In this document: piece after piece, positions 31,654 through 43,909 of the stretch
Numbering within the stretch: position 1 is the stretch's first letter
Layout of the letters: the number at the start of each line of letters is the position of its first letter
From: Phoma sp. XZ068
Lineage: Eukaryota; Ascomycota; Dothideomycetes; Pleosporales; Didymellaceae
Length of the DNA stretch: 64,000 bases
Assembly: GCA_004835665.1 (NCBI GenBank)
Contig: RBKR01000004.1
Span: 1,550,001 to 1,614,000 of the forward strand
Reading direction: 5' to 3'
Made by a program: the position numbers and the translations under genes
The notes under the pieces: model-generated
The model's input: the letters and a program-made list of their open reading frames with translations, nothing else
The model's database searches: none
Told to the model about the DNA's origin: nothing

Positions 31654-34600
31654 ATGGCGTCTACGTACGCTCTGCCTATCGCGCCCACCTCGCACGCTCA
31701 CGGCCATGGGCGCTCGCAGTCGCAGTCGCAGTCGCAGTTGCAGTCGCCCTCGCAGTACTTCACCGCACCCTCGCCGATCCGCAGCGCACGCTCCAGAGCC
31801 CTGTTGCCCGTAGACGACGGGATCAACCCCACGTCCGGACACCAACACCACAAATCAGACATGAGCGGGCAGTTGTACGGCGCGGTGCGGTCACCGTATG
31901 CCGAGTACAATGGCACCGCCCATAACCACAATCTCAACCACAACCACAACCACAACCACGACCACAACCACAATCACACCCACAACCACAACCACAATCA
32001 CAATCACAGCCACGGACGAAGCCATTCTCACTCCCATGCCCACACCAACTCGAATGGCTCCGCGCACAGCCTGACTACCTTTGCCAACGGCAGAACAAAT
32101 GGCAGACTGGGCTTGGACGCACCGCAGACACCCCGGAAGAATGCGGCAGCAGCAAAGTATGGCATGTTCTCGCCAGTACAGGAGTCTGGTCCTGTGCAGC
32201 CATCTTCGTAAGGACCATGTCGTGCCTGGGCTGGGACAGTACTGACATCTTGACAGGTCTCTCTTTGACCTTCCCGAGGCACTTACGGCCCTGCTCATCC
32301 CTCTCCCGTACCTCCTCGCGTCGATAGCATACCCGAATGCTGCTCGAAAGCTACCTGCGACCCTATCAGACGCTCTTGTCGAGATTGATCCCGCATTTGC
32401 CGTCGAAACCACCGCAAATGAAGCATATTTCTTGAACGCCCTCTTCCTCACATCGACAACATTGCTTCTAGTCGGCCTGATCGCAAAAATTCGATCGAGT
32501 TTGCATCAGCCCCTTGATCGCCGGAAGGCAGAAAGCTCGAGGGGTATTGCAACAGCATTGCGGGATGCTGCCACCCTCAAACAGGCTCTCAGCAACATCG
32601 CCGGCGTCTTGCTACCTTTCTATGCTACCATGCAAATTGGCGGCGCAAAGACGGCCTTGGTGCTTCTGACAGCTGTTGCAGCGGGACTCGGCGCTACAGA
32701 TCAAAGACCGGGCAAACATACCCACTGGGATGACCTGAAAAGGACCCTACGGACTCGACGAACGACGTCTGCAGTCTTGCTCATGGGTATCGTCGTGGAC
32801 ATCGTAGTTTGGGGCCATCCAGCATGCGCACTACTCGGCTACGGTGCTCTGCTCACGTCCATCTTTGCGGCTCCACCTCCTCTACCTACAGCTGGCTGGT
32901 CTCTAATTACAGGGCACCAGAGCCAAGCTTCGTACATAACTAAGGGATCTGCGCGAGCTTCCTTGCCCAAGCCAACTTCGCCTCTGATCAGCACGTCAGA
33001 CGATACACTGCTCACTTGCGTATCTGGCGTTGGCCTCATGACTATTACCCTTCTGTATTCACTTTTTGTCTCTTCAACTTCATCCTTCTCGCAGCATACA
33101 ATTATATTTACGGCCTTGTCGGTTGCATCAGCGACGGCACTACTATTTTTTTCGCTCTCGGCAGCCATACGAAGTCGCCAGTACGTAGGACTGCATCTTG
33201 GCGGTCTCCTTGTCATCGCCTTCACCGGGTGGCGGACTTCGCCCGACTGGTACCATGTAGTCTACACTGGGCTGTTGTACGTTCTCTATGCTTGTGGCGT
33301 TGCGTGGGACACTCGTGCTTCTCACACGCATTCGCACGCACACGGCCATTCACACGCGGATCATGACCATTTGCACGACCACAAACATGAGCATCACCTT
33401 CATGCAAACCCTTCGAAAATCTCCGCGTTCCTCATTGCGCGCACGACACCGGGCTCAATTATTCACAGCGTCATGATCGAGAAGGATTCGCGACGAATCG
33501 CGTACTTTGGCGTCCTCAACCTGAGTTTCATGGTGGTCCAGTTCTTCTATGGCTTTGTCAGTGGCTCTTTGGGACTCCTGACCGACAGTATCCACATGCT
33601 CTTTGATTGCGCTGGTCTTGCTGTGGGTTTAGCAGCAGCAGTTATGAGCAAGTGGCGGCCCAATGCCCGCTTTCCGTACGGGTATGGCAAGATTGACACC
33701 TTGTCTGGCTTTGCCAACGGTGTCTTTCTTTTGTAAGTCACTGCGGTATGATAGTATGCACTCATGCTAACGCAATACAGACTTGTCAGCGTAGAGATCA
33801 TCTTTGACGCCTTCGAGCGCCTGTGGGAAGGCCATGAGCTCCAACGACTAAACGAACTCTTGATCGTTAGTATCCTAGGCTTCCTCGTCAACATTGTAGG
33901 CCTCACGGCGTTTGGACACGCACATCACGGGCATGGGCATTCTCATGACCATGGAGACCACGATCATGGCCATGGCCATTCCCACGACAACGAGAACATG
34001 CAGGGTATTTTCCTGCATATCCTCGCCGATGCTCTCGGCTCGGTCGCCGTAATCATCTCGACCCTGCTCACCAAGTACTATGGCTGGTCGGGCTGGGACC
34101 CTATCGCGTCGTGCATTATTGCGATACTTATTTTCTTGTCTGCCATTCCGCTCGTCAAGAGCTCGGGCATGCGACTGATGCTGTCCCTTCCAACAGATGC
34201 GGAGTATGGCGTGCGCAACACACTGCAGGAGTTGAGCTCGCTACGAGGGGTTGTGGGCTACACGGTGCCAAAGTTCTGGCTGGAAGACGAGGGCGCGGCA
34301 CATGCAGAGTCTCACGCCAAGGAGCATGAGCACAGCAGCTGCCATGGTGGCCACGATCATGACCATGACCACAGCGACGCAAGCGGGCACAAGCACAAGC
34401 ACTCTGGACATGACCATGACGACCACTCGCACTTGAACGGCCACGCACACGCACATGATCAGCACGACCACAACCATGAACACAGCCACGCGTCGGGAAA
34501 ACAAAGGATTTTGGGCGTGATCCACGTCATCGCGTCTCCGGCGGCGGACCTCGAGGATGTGCGAGAGCGGACGATGCAATTTTTGAAGGGCAGGAACATG

Positions 34601-34672
34601 GATGTTGTTGTGCACGTTGAGAAGGAAGGTGATGGGCGATGTTGGTGTGGCGGGGGGAACAAGATGAGTTGA
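31654..34672 (+). CDS. MSC2: cation-diffusion-facilitator zinc transporter of the endomembrane system (MSC2-type)
   Basis: The exons are 31654-32207, 32257-33732 and 33781-34672, giving 973 residues. The N-terminus is a cytosolic low-complexity tail with a long Asn-His repeat (about 31915-32040). Several extra membrane helices follow, as in MSC2/ZnT5. The CDF core begins with RRIAYFGVLNLSFMVVQFFYG and has the first metal site SIHMLFDCAG and the second HILADALGS (HxxxD in each). Two His/Asp-rich loops lie inside the core: one between helices IV and V, and a larger one after VPKFWLED. Proteins of this type load zinc into the ER/secretory pathway, in yeast with Zrg17. It is longer than yeast Msc2 because of the His-rich segments. 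Confidence 0.93.
31915..32040 (+). repeat. Asn-His codon repeat in the zinc transporter N-terminus
   Basis: About twenty alternations of AAC/AAT and CAC/CAT, with occasional GAC and ACC, encode an Asn-His tract with more than 20 histidines. It is a length-variable microsatellite in coding sequence and plausibly a zinc-buffering tail. Confidence 0.85.
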
Positions 34673-34683
34673 TGTAGTATATG

Positions 34684-34813
34684 AACACAGGTGTAGCATA
34701 CGATTAGAGGTATAATATATGGGTTACAAGTGCAGCATATGGATTACAAGTGTAGATGTGATTACAGGTGTACATATGATTACAGGTGTACATATGATTA
34801 CAGGTGTAGCATT
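34684..34813 (+). repeat. 18-bp minisatellite
   Basis: The units at 34760-34777 and 34778-34795 are identical (GATTACAGGTGTACATAT). A third, slightly altered unit follows, and four more diverged copies precede. The array begins about 12 bp after the zinc transporter stop codon, so it lies in its 3' UTR. A separate 10-bp duplication (GTTAGCTGGA twice) sits at 34831-34850. Confidence 0.85.
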
Positions 34814-34850
34814 CCAGTTCTTGTATAGGAGTTAGCTGGAGTTAGCTGGA

Positions 34851-35068
34851 GTGCGGTTCATAGCGCAGGTACATCATGTATGAAGATATGACGAATTTCA
34901 ATGGTCCACTTTTACTAGTTGTCAAGAAAGTAGAGGTCAAAAAGGTAAAGGATGAGTGTATCAAGACTTTATTTGTCTTGAGTTTGGGCGTTGGTGGTTC
35001 AACGCCTGTGGTATGATTACACGCAAATGTACATGTCAAGAATACGCCGTATCGTACATACGCCTGTC
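34851..35068. other. convergent 3' intergenic region
   Basis: This is the remaining spacer between the zinc transporter and the bS18m gene. No gene seen. Confidence 0.4.
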
Positions 35069-35839
35069 TTACAAAAACCTCGTCGGGGCGCTCTTCTTGA
35101 CGACCAATGGATGCCTGTGCACGCTGGGCATCAGGCCAAGGCCAATGGCTCTCCGTATGGCCTTTGCAATCTTGCGCTGGTTCTTTGGTCGCAGGCCGGT
35201 GTCCCTGGAGTGCTTTATCCGCCCCATCTCGGTCATGTACTCGGACATGATTGTGAAGTTCTGGAGGCGTCAGCACAATGGTTGCTGCTGCAGCATACAC
35301 AGCTGAGAGGATTGCTGTCAGGTGTCGAGGATGCTGCTGATGCTCGATCGAGGCACTCAGGAGGGGGCCAGACTGACCTTGTACTCGTTGATGGGGTTGA
35401 TGCCCAGGACGTCAAAGGCATCGCTCTGGGGCTTCTTGCGGCCAAACTTCCACTTCTTCTGCTCGGCGCCGGTCAGGTCGTGGGGCGAGTAGACGTCGCC
35501 GGCCTGCCACTTGCGGTACACCTGGCGCTGGAACAGGCTGCGGCGCTCCGACTCGATCATCTCGCGCGTCTGGGTCGGGCGGTCGAGGCCGGCGTCGCGG
35601 GCCAGGCGCGTGGCCAGCGACGAGGTTGCGGGCCCCGGCTGGCTGGCGGACGGGCTGCGGGCTGCGCTGCCGCCGAGGATGGAGAGGAGGGCGTCATCTG
35701 CTGGGCTTCAGTACGGCTGCGGCGACGGTGTGGAGGGCGGAGGGGGCGCACCCTGCTTCTGCGCGCCGGAGGAGAAGCAGCGCAGGCTGCTCGGGCGGGC
35801 GGCGGGCAGCGTGCGGACTGCGAGGCGGGTGAGGGACAT
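35069..35839 (-). CDS. RSM18: mitochondrial small-subunit ribosomal protein bS18m
   Basis: The exons are 35839-35752, 35697-35378 and 35260-35069 (introns 54 and 117 nt), giving 199 residues. The N-terminus (MSLTRLAVRTLPAARP, Arg-rich, no acidic residues) is a mitochondrial presequence. The C-terminal third is the bacterial S18 core: INEYKNFTIMSEYMTEMGRI, then RDTGLRPKNQRKIAKAIRRA, the rRNA-binding helix. The middle is a fungal extension. It is divergent to the mitochondrial PPR gene, so both may share a promoter. Confidence 0.93.
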
Positions 35840-36138
35840 GGCGGCGGTGCTGCAGTGCTGCCGTGCTGCCGTCGCGGCCATGCGTCGATGCGGTCCCCAT
35901 TTTCGCGATGCTCGGTCTTGGCAGAGCCGCGCCAGAAGTTTACTGACGTGCACCTGCAGGGAAGCTTCCCCTCGCACCCTTCGCCGCCTGCCTCGCGCCT
36001 CTCGCGCCTCTGTCTGCTCGCCGTGTCCAGCAGCCGTCCGCTCTGCCATTGTCTGCTCCATGGCTGCCCCACGCGCCTGATCTGCCCACGCCTCTGTACA
36101 TAGCCTCGCCCTCTGCCGCACTCGCCGCACTCGCCGCC
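35840..36138. promoter_or_regulatory. bidirectional promoter of two mitochondrial genes
   Basis: About 300 bp of C/T-rich sequence lie between the divergent starts of bS18m and the PPR protein. The close head-to-head layout suggests co-expression. No specific site recognised. Confidence 0.5.
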
Positions 36139-38635
36139 ATGCCCTCACACCTCACCCGCGTCGTCTTCCGCAGCATCATCGCCAACGAGCCCCTGCTGTA
36201 CCGCGGCTGCCGACAGCGCGCCCTGCGACCGTCCGCCCTCACCCACCATGGCGCGCGAGCGCTGCCGCAGATGCAGCGCAGGTCCTTTTTCGGCGGCCTG
36301 TTCAAGTCGCAGCGCAAGATCAAGAAGATGGACATCCCCGCCGGCCTCGAGACCATGAGCGAGCTGTCGCACGCCCAGCGCACCTCCGCACGCCCGCCGA
36401 GCGACAAGGACCTCGCCGAGGCCTTCAAGAGCTTCTTCGTCTCCAAAAAGGGCCCCTTCGAAGACTTCCACATTGGCCTGGCACACAACACCTTCCTCCA
36501 TCTGCTGGCATCCTCAAAGGAGACCGGCCAGCTGTGGTTCTCACGGGACGACCTCCTGGCGCTTGTCGACGAACTGGTCAAACCCAAGCGGCGGCCCGAG
36601 ACCGGAGGACAGCCACACGTTCAGTTTGGCTCGGCCCTGATCGACCAGATTGCGAGCATGGACCCTATTGAGGAAAGGCATGCTGCAACAGAGGCGACGT
36701 CCAAGTCGGCGAGAATGACCAAAGAGGAGGAGCACGACATGGTTGTCAGACCCAAGCTGGTGCACTTACTTTCCATGTACGGCGCCACACGCAAGGCGAG
36801 AGACATTGCCACCAAGTACTACAACGACTACGCCAATGCCCCAGAAGCAAAGAAGAATGCCACGCGCCTGGTTTGGAATCGAGTCCTTGCTGGAGCTGCG
36901 CACGAGAACGACAGCGAAGAGTTGGCCAAAACTACCGAATTGTTCAACAACACTTCGGTCCCACTCACCGATGTTACACAGTGCATCCTTGTGACGTGCT
37001 TCTCGGACCGGGGGCAGCTCACCACTGCCAAGTTCTGGTACTCGCAACCTGTTGTCGGCGCGAATGGCAAGGCTGCCAGTGTCCGAAGGCCTACCTATAC
37101 CGCTTTACTCAAGGCCTGTGCGCTTGGCGGCGACTTGACATTCGGCCAACAAGTAGTCGCTGCTCTGACCAAAGGACAGGTACCCGACAAGAAAGGATGG
37201 GATGCCATCTTCCTCTGGTCAGCCGCCCTAGGAAAGGGCGTGGATGAAGTGGAGCGGATGATGAACGTCATGGTCCGCCGTACCGAGGAAGCCCAGAGCC
37301 CCATCTACCCAGATGTCGATACCATCAACCTCTTGGTAGAGTTTGCCATGTCCAAATCAGATCCATACACTGCGGAGCGCTACATCGCTCTCGGAGAGAA
37401 GCGAGGCATTCTACCCGACGAGCAGACCTACACTATGCAGATGCAGTATCGCTTGTCTGTCAAGGACATCGATGGAGCCAGAGCGGCATACTACAACCTG
37501 CAAGGCGACTTCAAGGGCTCCGAGGCCAGCATTGCCGCTATCAACGACCTCATCCAGGTCTTGTGCGAGTCGAAGCAACACCATTATGATGATATCATGG
37601 CTATCGTAGACGATCTGCATGAGCGAAAGGCTCGCTTTGCCCCAGAGACTGTCGCTAAGCTCTGCATTCTGCACCTCCGCCGTGTCGAGATACACGATGC
37701 CATGGACCTCCTCCAAGTACATGCTTACCAGTACTCGCCAGAGCAACGAGCAATCATCAGCAAGAGCCTCTGCACGTTCATACTGGATAGAGAGAACAGC
37801 ACAGCAGATGCATGGGATGCTTATCAAATACTGCGCAACACGTTCGCTGAAACACCCCGAGAGGACCGCATACAATTGATGAATGAGTTTTTCGCGCGCA
37901 ACCGCTCAGATATGAGTTGCCACGTCTTCTTTCACATGCGCAATCACACTGCGGAATCTCATCAGGCCAATCGCGATGTCTACATCGCTGCCTTTACTGG
38001 CTTCGCTCGGTGCACCGATGCCGAGTCTTTGGAGCTTGTCAACAATCAACTCAAGCTTGAATTCAGGGTCGAGATGAACACAAAGCTACGCAACGCCTTG
38101 ATGCTTGCCCACGCGGCCTGTGGAAACAACAAGAAAGCCCTCGAAATCTGGAGGGAAATCTGCGAGTCCAAGGAAGGGCCTTCCTACAACAGCATCGCCA
38201 TCGCGTTCCGCTCGTGTGAGGGTATGCCATGGGGTGACCAGCATGCCAAGTCGATCTGGTCGCGGCTTAAGGAGCAAGACGTTGAGATTGACAAGAACAT
38301 CTTCACCGCGTACCTATCAGCTATCGCACGCAATTTCCTGCACGACGAGGCCCTGGCGCTCGTTGAAACGGTCGAGGAAGAGTACGGCTACAAGCCAGAC
38401 TTCTCCATGTACGTATATGCTCACTCGTCATAGCTGTAGTTTATGCTGACAACGTCGCAGTCTCAGTAATTGGTACAATACAACGACCAATATTGAGAAC
38501 CAAGGGAAGGTTGAAGCCTGGATTCAGGAGCGATATCCGAACGTGTGGACGGAGATTGAGGCTCTGGGCCATTGGGTCACGATGGACGGATTTGGCTACA
38601 AACAGTACAACATCAACCGCGACCTTGACCCGTAA
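36139..38635 (+). CDS. mitochondrial pentatricopeptide-repeat protein
   Basis: The exons are 36139-38408 and 38461-38635 (intron 52 nt), giving 814 residues. The Met at 36139 begins a good mitochondrial presequence (MPSHLTRVVFRSII, then QRRSFFGGLFKS). An in-frame Met at 36049 would add 30 residues and spoil it. The body is helical and matches degenerate PPR units, clearest at residues corresponding to PTYTALLKACALGGDL, DVDTINLLVEFAMSK, DEQTYTMQMQYRLSV and PSYNSIAIAFRSCEG. Large ascomycete PPR proteins of this kind, such as Neurospora CYA-5, stabilise or activate translation of mitochondrial mRNAs. I cannot tell which transcript this one serves. The last exon restores a highly Trp-rich C-terminus. 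Confidence 0.85.
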
Positions 38636-39012
38636 AATAACTGTATAATACGTACCACATATTGTAGGATGTAAAGGAAAGGAACAAAACAACGGCAACT
38701 TGCTGGCACCATCAAAGGGACACTTTTTTGCCTCCGCGTTTGCCTTTTTTGGCGTTTGCTATCCACTGCACATGGGACACACCTTCACCTGCCTCTCTCT
38801 AGTTCACCGCGCTTCCAGGTACAACTATTACCTCGATCCAACTCTTCTATCCCTCCAAACATCATACTATCACAAACACAAACTTCCCAATCGGATATAT
38901 ACTCCTGTCACGCCCACAGCTTCCCGCACCCCGACTTGATTTCAAGAAAGGTATGAGACAAATCCTACACACATGCTTGGTTACAAGCCACTAACATACT
39001 CTGCAAGGCACA
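38636..39012. promoter_or_regulatory. upstream region and 5'-UTR intron of the small secreted protein gene
   Basis: The spacer is C/T-rich. A probable 5'-UTR intron spans 38951-39007 (GTATGA donor, CTAAC branch, GCAAG acceptor), ending five bases before the ATG. Confidence 0.6.
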
Positions 39013-39561
39013 ATGCGCGCTTTCCACCTTGTCGTCGGCCTGACCAGCCTCCTCACCCTCTCACTCGGCGCCCCAACTCCAGCCGACATGGCCCCCGATA
39101 TCACCACCGATATCACAGCAGACGCCCGCGCCGAGCCCACCACTGCCGCACCACCGCACCAATTGACCTCTCTCTCCTCCCCTGCCGGCGATGCTCTCCT
39201 CTGTGCCCCAGACATCAATCAAGGCCCCTGCTACAAGATCCAAGCCAACAGCCAATGCACCGACATTCCCGTTGGCGTCGACCGCAAGGTCCGCACCATC
39301 TACCAAAACAAGGGCTCTTTCTGCGAGTACTACATGTCTGATGACTGCGTTGGCAAGCTTGGACATAGCGATTCGACGCACCGGAATATCAGGACGAGCG
39401 TGCCTGAGCAGATTGGTGCGCAGATGGGGTCAGCCATGTGTCGCCCTTCTGTGCAATATGGTGGGGTTGCTGGGGCTAAGACGGAAGCTAGGTTTGTCTC
39501 TGCTGCTTTTGCTGCTGAGGCAGAGGCTTTCCAGAGACACAGTTTGTCTGTCGGAAGCTGA
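39013..39561 (+). CDS. small secreted cysteine-containing protein
   Basis: This is a 182-residue, single-exon coding sequence. The first 20 residues are a classic signal peptide (MRAFHLVVGLTSLLTLSLGA), with a Pro/Thr/Ala-rich segment after the cleavage site. The mature core has six cysteines (contexts LLCAP, GPCYK, SQCTD, SFCEY, DDCVG, AMCRP), enough for three disulfides. There is no transmembrane helix, GPI signal or enzyme motif. Size and cysteine content fit secreted fungal proteins that often include host-interaction factors, but I see no match to a known one. The ATG is supported by the 5'-UTR intron just upstream. Confidence 0.8.
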   Translation: MRAFHLVVGLTSLLTLSLGAPTPADMAPDITTDITADARAEPTTAAPPHQLTSLSSPAGDALLCAPDINQGPCYKIQANSQCTDIPVGVDRKVRTIYQNKGSFCEYYMSDDCVGKLGHSDSTHRNIRTSVPEQIGAQMGSAMCRPSVQYGGVAGAKTEARFVSAAFAAEAEAFQRHSLSVGS

Positions 39562-39971
39562 ACAAGTTCCTCGGTTGGCGATGAGTAGAAATTCGATCGA
39601 AGGCGACTGGCCAACGGCTCCCAATGACGGCCTGTAGAGAGCTCTATTGGATACTGTGGAGATCCTTCACAATTTGACAGCACGAGAATGGGATTTCATG
39701 GCAGCACGAGAAGGGGTTTCATGGCAGCGGATGTATGCTTTGGAATACTATATTGGATGAACGCCCAGATGAGCGACAAATACCACATAAGACAACCCTG
39801 CTCCACCTTCCTATGAACCAAACGTGCAGTGTTACTTTTGTCATTATCATTACTAAGTCGTCTGTATGTATGCGACGTCATATAACCCAGTGTGATGATA
39901 TCCACCCGAAAATGTCATGCTTGCGCCTAGTTCGAATCATCGAAATCTTACAGCTGTGTTGACATACCCCC
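39562..39971. other. convergent intergenic region
   Basis: 410 bp. A direct duplication near 39680-39722 (GGCAGCACGAGAAGGGGTTTCATGG-like, two diverged copies) is the only structure seen. Confidence 0.45.
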
Positions 39972-42496
39972 TCAGTCCCTATTTATTACCCGTAAGCTCC
40001 TTCTTGGGTTGAGCAGTACACCTTTTGTACCCCAGAAACTCGGTTCTTGCCCGTCCAACAAATCTTCTGTTACGCTACCCACGCTGCTCCTTCTCTCCCA
40101 GTTCATGGCGCCGGCACCGCCATAGCTGGTGTGCTCTCCACTGCCGCGCTGAATGTCGAAGCTGCCAGCCGCTGCACCGCCAGCCGTGCTGCCAGCCATA
40201 GTGCCCGGAGCGCGCTCGCTGGAAATCTTGCTGCTGGTGAAAGTGTTGTCGCGCTTTTCGGCAGCTGCTGTGACCATCGCAGCGTGCTTCTTCCAGATCG
40301 CGACTTGCTTTCGGTAGATCCAGGCACAGAAGGCAAAGTAGACCGCAATCACTGCAAAGACACCTGCGACTACTCCGGCGACAATAGCGGCAACGTTAGG
40401 TCCAGAGTCTCCATTTGCTTGGCCATTCGAAGCGACAATCTCAGTGTACATGGCGCCGTTGGGCCCTGTGACAGTGAATGTCATCGCCTTTCCAGTTGCA
40501 AGGGGTCCTGCAGTCGGTGTCTGAACAGGTGCTGTGAGGGTCGCGCCGCCGAGGGCATCGCCGCCAATGGCCTTCTGGACAGGTTCTGGGACTCGGTAGC
40601 CGTACGATCCTTCGACACCAGCGCTAGCGTTGAAACCACGCTGGTTGGCTTGTTGAGCAAGAGGGTTACCAGTGCTGCCCTCGCCAGTGTAATCCTGCAA
40701 TGCCTTTCCTCCGGTGAGTGAGGTGAATTGATCGCTCCATGAGAGACTGGACATGTTGAAGACGTAGATGCCGGGGCTGTCGCATGAGAGCTCTTGTCCA
40801 ACGTAGCCTCCAATCATGATCATCTGGCCATCCCAAACGTGGCAGGAGTGGCCAGCTCGCGCGGGTGGAACGCTTTGTGATCCTTGGTCAACCTCGATCC
40901 AGGTAAATGAGGGAACAGACAAAATCCACATGTCGTCCTTTTGGGTCTGGTTGCCGTACGGCTGCAAGTTCTGACCACCGAACATGTAGATGTTATATGA
41001 TGAACCACTAGGCATTGTCAATACGAGTTTACTACTGCAATGCGGCAAGCCACTTACTCGGCGGCAGCTCCAACCACAGCACAAGGGTTGACACGGTAGG
41101 GAGGCATTTTTCCAGATGTGCTTTGCTTGTACCACTTCGATTCAGCTATGTCGTAAACGTCGATAACGTTCATTTGGGCCTGTGCGTTGTTAGCTGATGT
41201 AGCTTTCCTTCGTCGTAGCCGTTGTACTTACGAAGGTGTCGTTATCACCTCCAGTAAAACCGATCAGGAGCCCCTCAGCACCAAATCCAGGGACATAAGT
41301 CAGAACACCATCGGCGCGCTCTGGAAAGGACCCAGTGTCTTGAATTCCACCTGTGGTGATATTTCTGTACACGGGCTCCTTGTCAGCCTTCTTGCCATCT
41401 TTCAGGCTCTCCACTGCATTGTTGCTATGTCCGGGGAAGGTGATCTCCAAAAGACTCTTCAGGTACACGCGAGCGATCTGGTTGCTCCATCCTTCGGTAG
41501 TAAAGTCGTCCAGATGCCCACCGAAGTACCATCCTCTGCCCAGTACAGTGACGCCGAATCCGGCACCCTCAGCAGCTCGCTGTATGCTTTGACCGTCGCC
41601 CTCAGCATTGGTTCCAGCTGAGCTCTTTGGATCGGCATGCTCGACCCACGACTTGCCGCCGATGTTATATTCCCAGATGGAATTCGGCCCCGGCTTCTGT
41701 GCTGGAGAGTCGGAGTACTGGCCGCCATAGAGCCAAAGTGAGTTGTGCGAGGAGTAGAGGTAGCCGAGAGAGACCGCGGGCGGGCCGCTAGGTTGAGGCA
41801 TGCCAGTTAGGGAAGGGTTGGAGATCTGCCATGACTTGGTCAGGTCGAGAGCGAGGAAGTCGTTCGCTGCGTATTGTCAGTAAGAAGTTGACGTAGAGAG
41901 AGGAGAGGCTTACTCCATGTATCGGTCTTCTGCTGTGCATCGGTGGTGGTGCGGAAACCATACATGTACAATGTACCGTTGACAATGGCACTCTGGCCGC
42001 TCCAACGCTTGCACACGTCGGTCTGCGAGTCTGCCCTCTCTACGAATGTCGATCGCTCTGCCGCGGATGTGATACTAGCTCGTGGGATAGAACTTCCATA
42101 GACACCAAGTGGCACGGTCGAGAGCATTTGGATGATTGGCAGCATCAGAGCCAGCACAATTGTGAAGAGTCCAGCCCGGTAGAGCTTCGAACTCGAAACC
42201 GCGTGTGTGATTGAAGCTGTGTTTGGTCGTGTGACCTCGTCATCCTCATCTACCGATTCCCAATCGCTTTCGTCATCGACATCTTCGATGCCATCTTCCC
42301 CGCCAAACACACTGTTCCTGCTGCGAAACCTGACTGTCCGCGATGGTCGTGTTTGTCTCAGAGCTTGCTCGGTAATGAGGATAGGTGCAGGGCTACGTTT
42401 TGTGCTGATGGTGAGTTCGTCGATCAAGCCAACTTCTGTGAATATCGAGCGGCGACAGCCATGTGCAGCCGCAGGCTGAGGGCGTACTTGCTCCAT
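39972..42496 (-). CDS. kelch-repeat membrane protein
   Basis: The exons are 42496-41914, 41866-41232, 41179-41058 and 41007-39972 (introns 47, 52 and 50 nt), giving 791 residues. An acidic cytosolic N-terminus of about 105 residues is followed by a transmembrane helix (LFTIVLALMLPIIQML). A beta-propeller with kelch-type blades comes next (GTLYMYG, SLWLYGGQYSD, GRGWYFGG, NIYMFGGQN, GQMIMIGGYVG), each with the GG and a conserved Trp or Tyr. A second helix lies near the C-terminus (VAAIVAGVVAGVFAVIAVYF), with a Ser/Gly-rich cytosolic tail. The propeller would face the lumen or cell exterior. No galactose-oxidase copper ligands are evident. The partner is unknown. Confidence 0.85.
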
Positions 42497-43909
42497 TGTT
42501 GTTCAGTGGAGACAAGAACGATCCCAGGGTGGAACGATTGATATGGAAGGAGCGATGCTGCTAGTTAACGCCAATCCAATGAGACGGGTCAACGGCACAT
42601 AGAGCAGGAAGCAGGCCTCGCGGTGAGAGATGGCGTCTAGGTGAAGGGTGGGTAGGTGGCGAGGCAGGAAATGGTGACTTGCGCAACACCAGGGAATGTC
42701 AAACAAAGTCTCCACAGAATGGCACGGTTCTAGTACTATTCACAAGGAAGAAGCCTGAGGCAGACAAAGACAAAACAAACAAGATGCTGGAAAGCGCGGC
42801 CTGGGGAGGGTGGATATGCTCCAGCGGCGGCCAGCGCCCTCGTACCCGCAGTCCGGCTGCACGCCCATGCTGTGCCGTTTGCTCAGAGGTCTCCGGCGGG
42901 GGGCACGTCATGAGGCTGCTCGTAACGGCAGTGATCAGTCCATGGCGATTCGATGGCGATGGCTCTCGCAGGCCGAGCAGGGGAATGTATTCGCTGGCCG
43001 CAGAGTGCCCCCTGCCAGCTCTTGTGACAGGAGCTAGCGGATTTGTGGGACCACATCAGGGAACCAACTTGTCAACGCTGCCGCTCCAAATCTCGGTACA
43101 GCCGTGCCTGCAGCTGCCATTTGTAAACGCGCTTCCGCCGACGTAGGCATGATGGCATCGCGGACTATCACCTCGATTCGTGGGTTTCCCTGTTGTTCGT
43201 TGCCTCGACATCTCATCGACCCTTTGTGAGGCTTGTTGCACGCCCACGAGTCGATATTTGCGATGCTGCACACAAGCATTGCCTATCCCCAACTCAGTAC
43301 ACACTCATCGTACTCGGCACCTCTAGCGGTTCACCTGATCCCGAACAATCCGCTTACAGTCGCCGCTACCAACGGAGATTTCGATAGCGCACCTACCTGC
43401 GTAACCCTTTTCTATTTTGGGCTGCTAGCGCCGTATTTGCCCGTTGAACGTGCAAGGGATGTGGCTGTGTTTTGCGCTGATTCTGCACTACGACTCGAAC
43501 GTTTACATCGCTTCCATGCACAACATATCGCACGTATATTAATAGCGGTGAAGTTCACGACTGAACAGCTTGATATATCGGGTGCAGCCGTTTGTCCTGT
43601 GTCCCAGTGCTTCACAGCATGAGCTTCGGAAGTCAAGATACACCACCTCATATTTGCAAACACGTATTCGAAGCCTGATGGCGATCTGTTAAACAATGCC
43701 GAGGCGATCGGGCGCCGGTGGACACGGAGCGGAGCGTTGCTGATCAGGACCATGCATAGGGATTGAAGTGCTCAATGCATTGTTGCCACGGTAGGCTTCT
43801 AGAATACCTGAAACACCAGAACAGACCCATGGGACTTGAAAGAAGTAAAAATTGTAAACGCCGAGAAGGACTGAAGCGAACCACACTGCTTACATATCGA
43901 TGGATCACA
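42497..43909. other. intergenic region
   Basis: These 1.4 kb lie between the kelch gene and the tyrosinase gene, both minus. Several ORFs of 60-155 codons occur on both strands without any recognisable motif or splice support. No repeat or RNA gene seen. Confidence 0.45.

Noticed and set aside
36049..36138. Upstream Met of the PPR protein
   Set aside because: It would put 30 residues before a good mitochondrial presequence. The Met at 36139 fits better.
42679..43622. ORFs of 129 and 155 codons between the kelch and tyrosinase genes
   Set aside because: No signal peptide, domain or intron support, and several frames are open at once.
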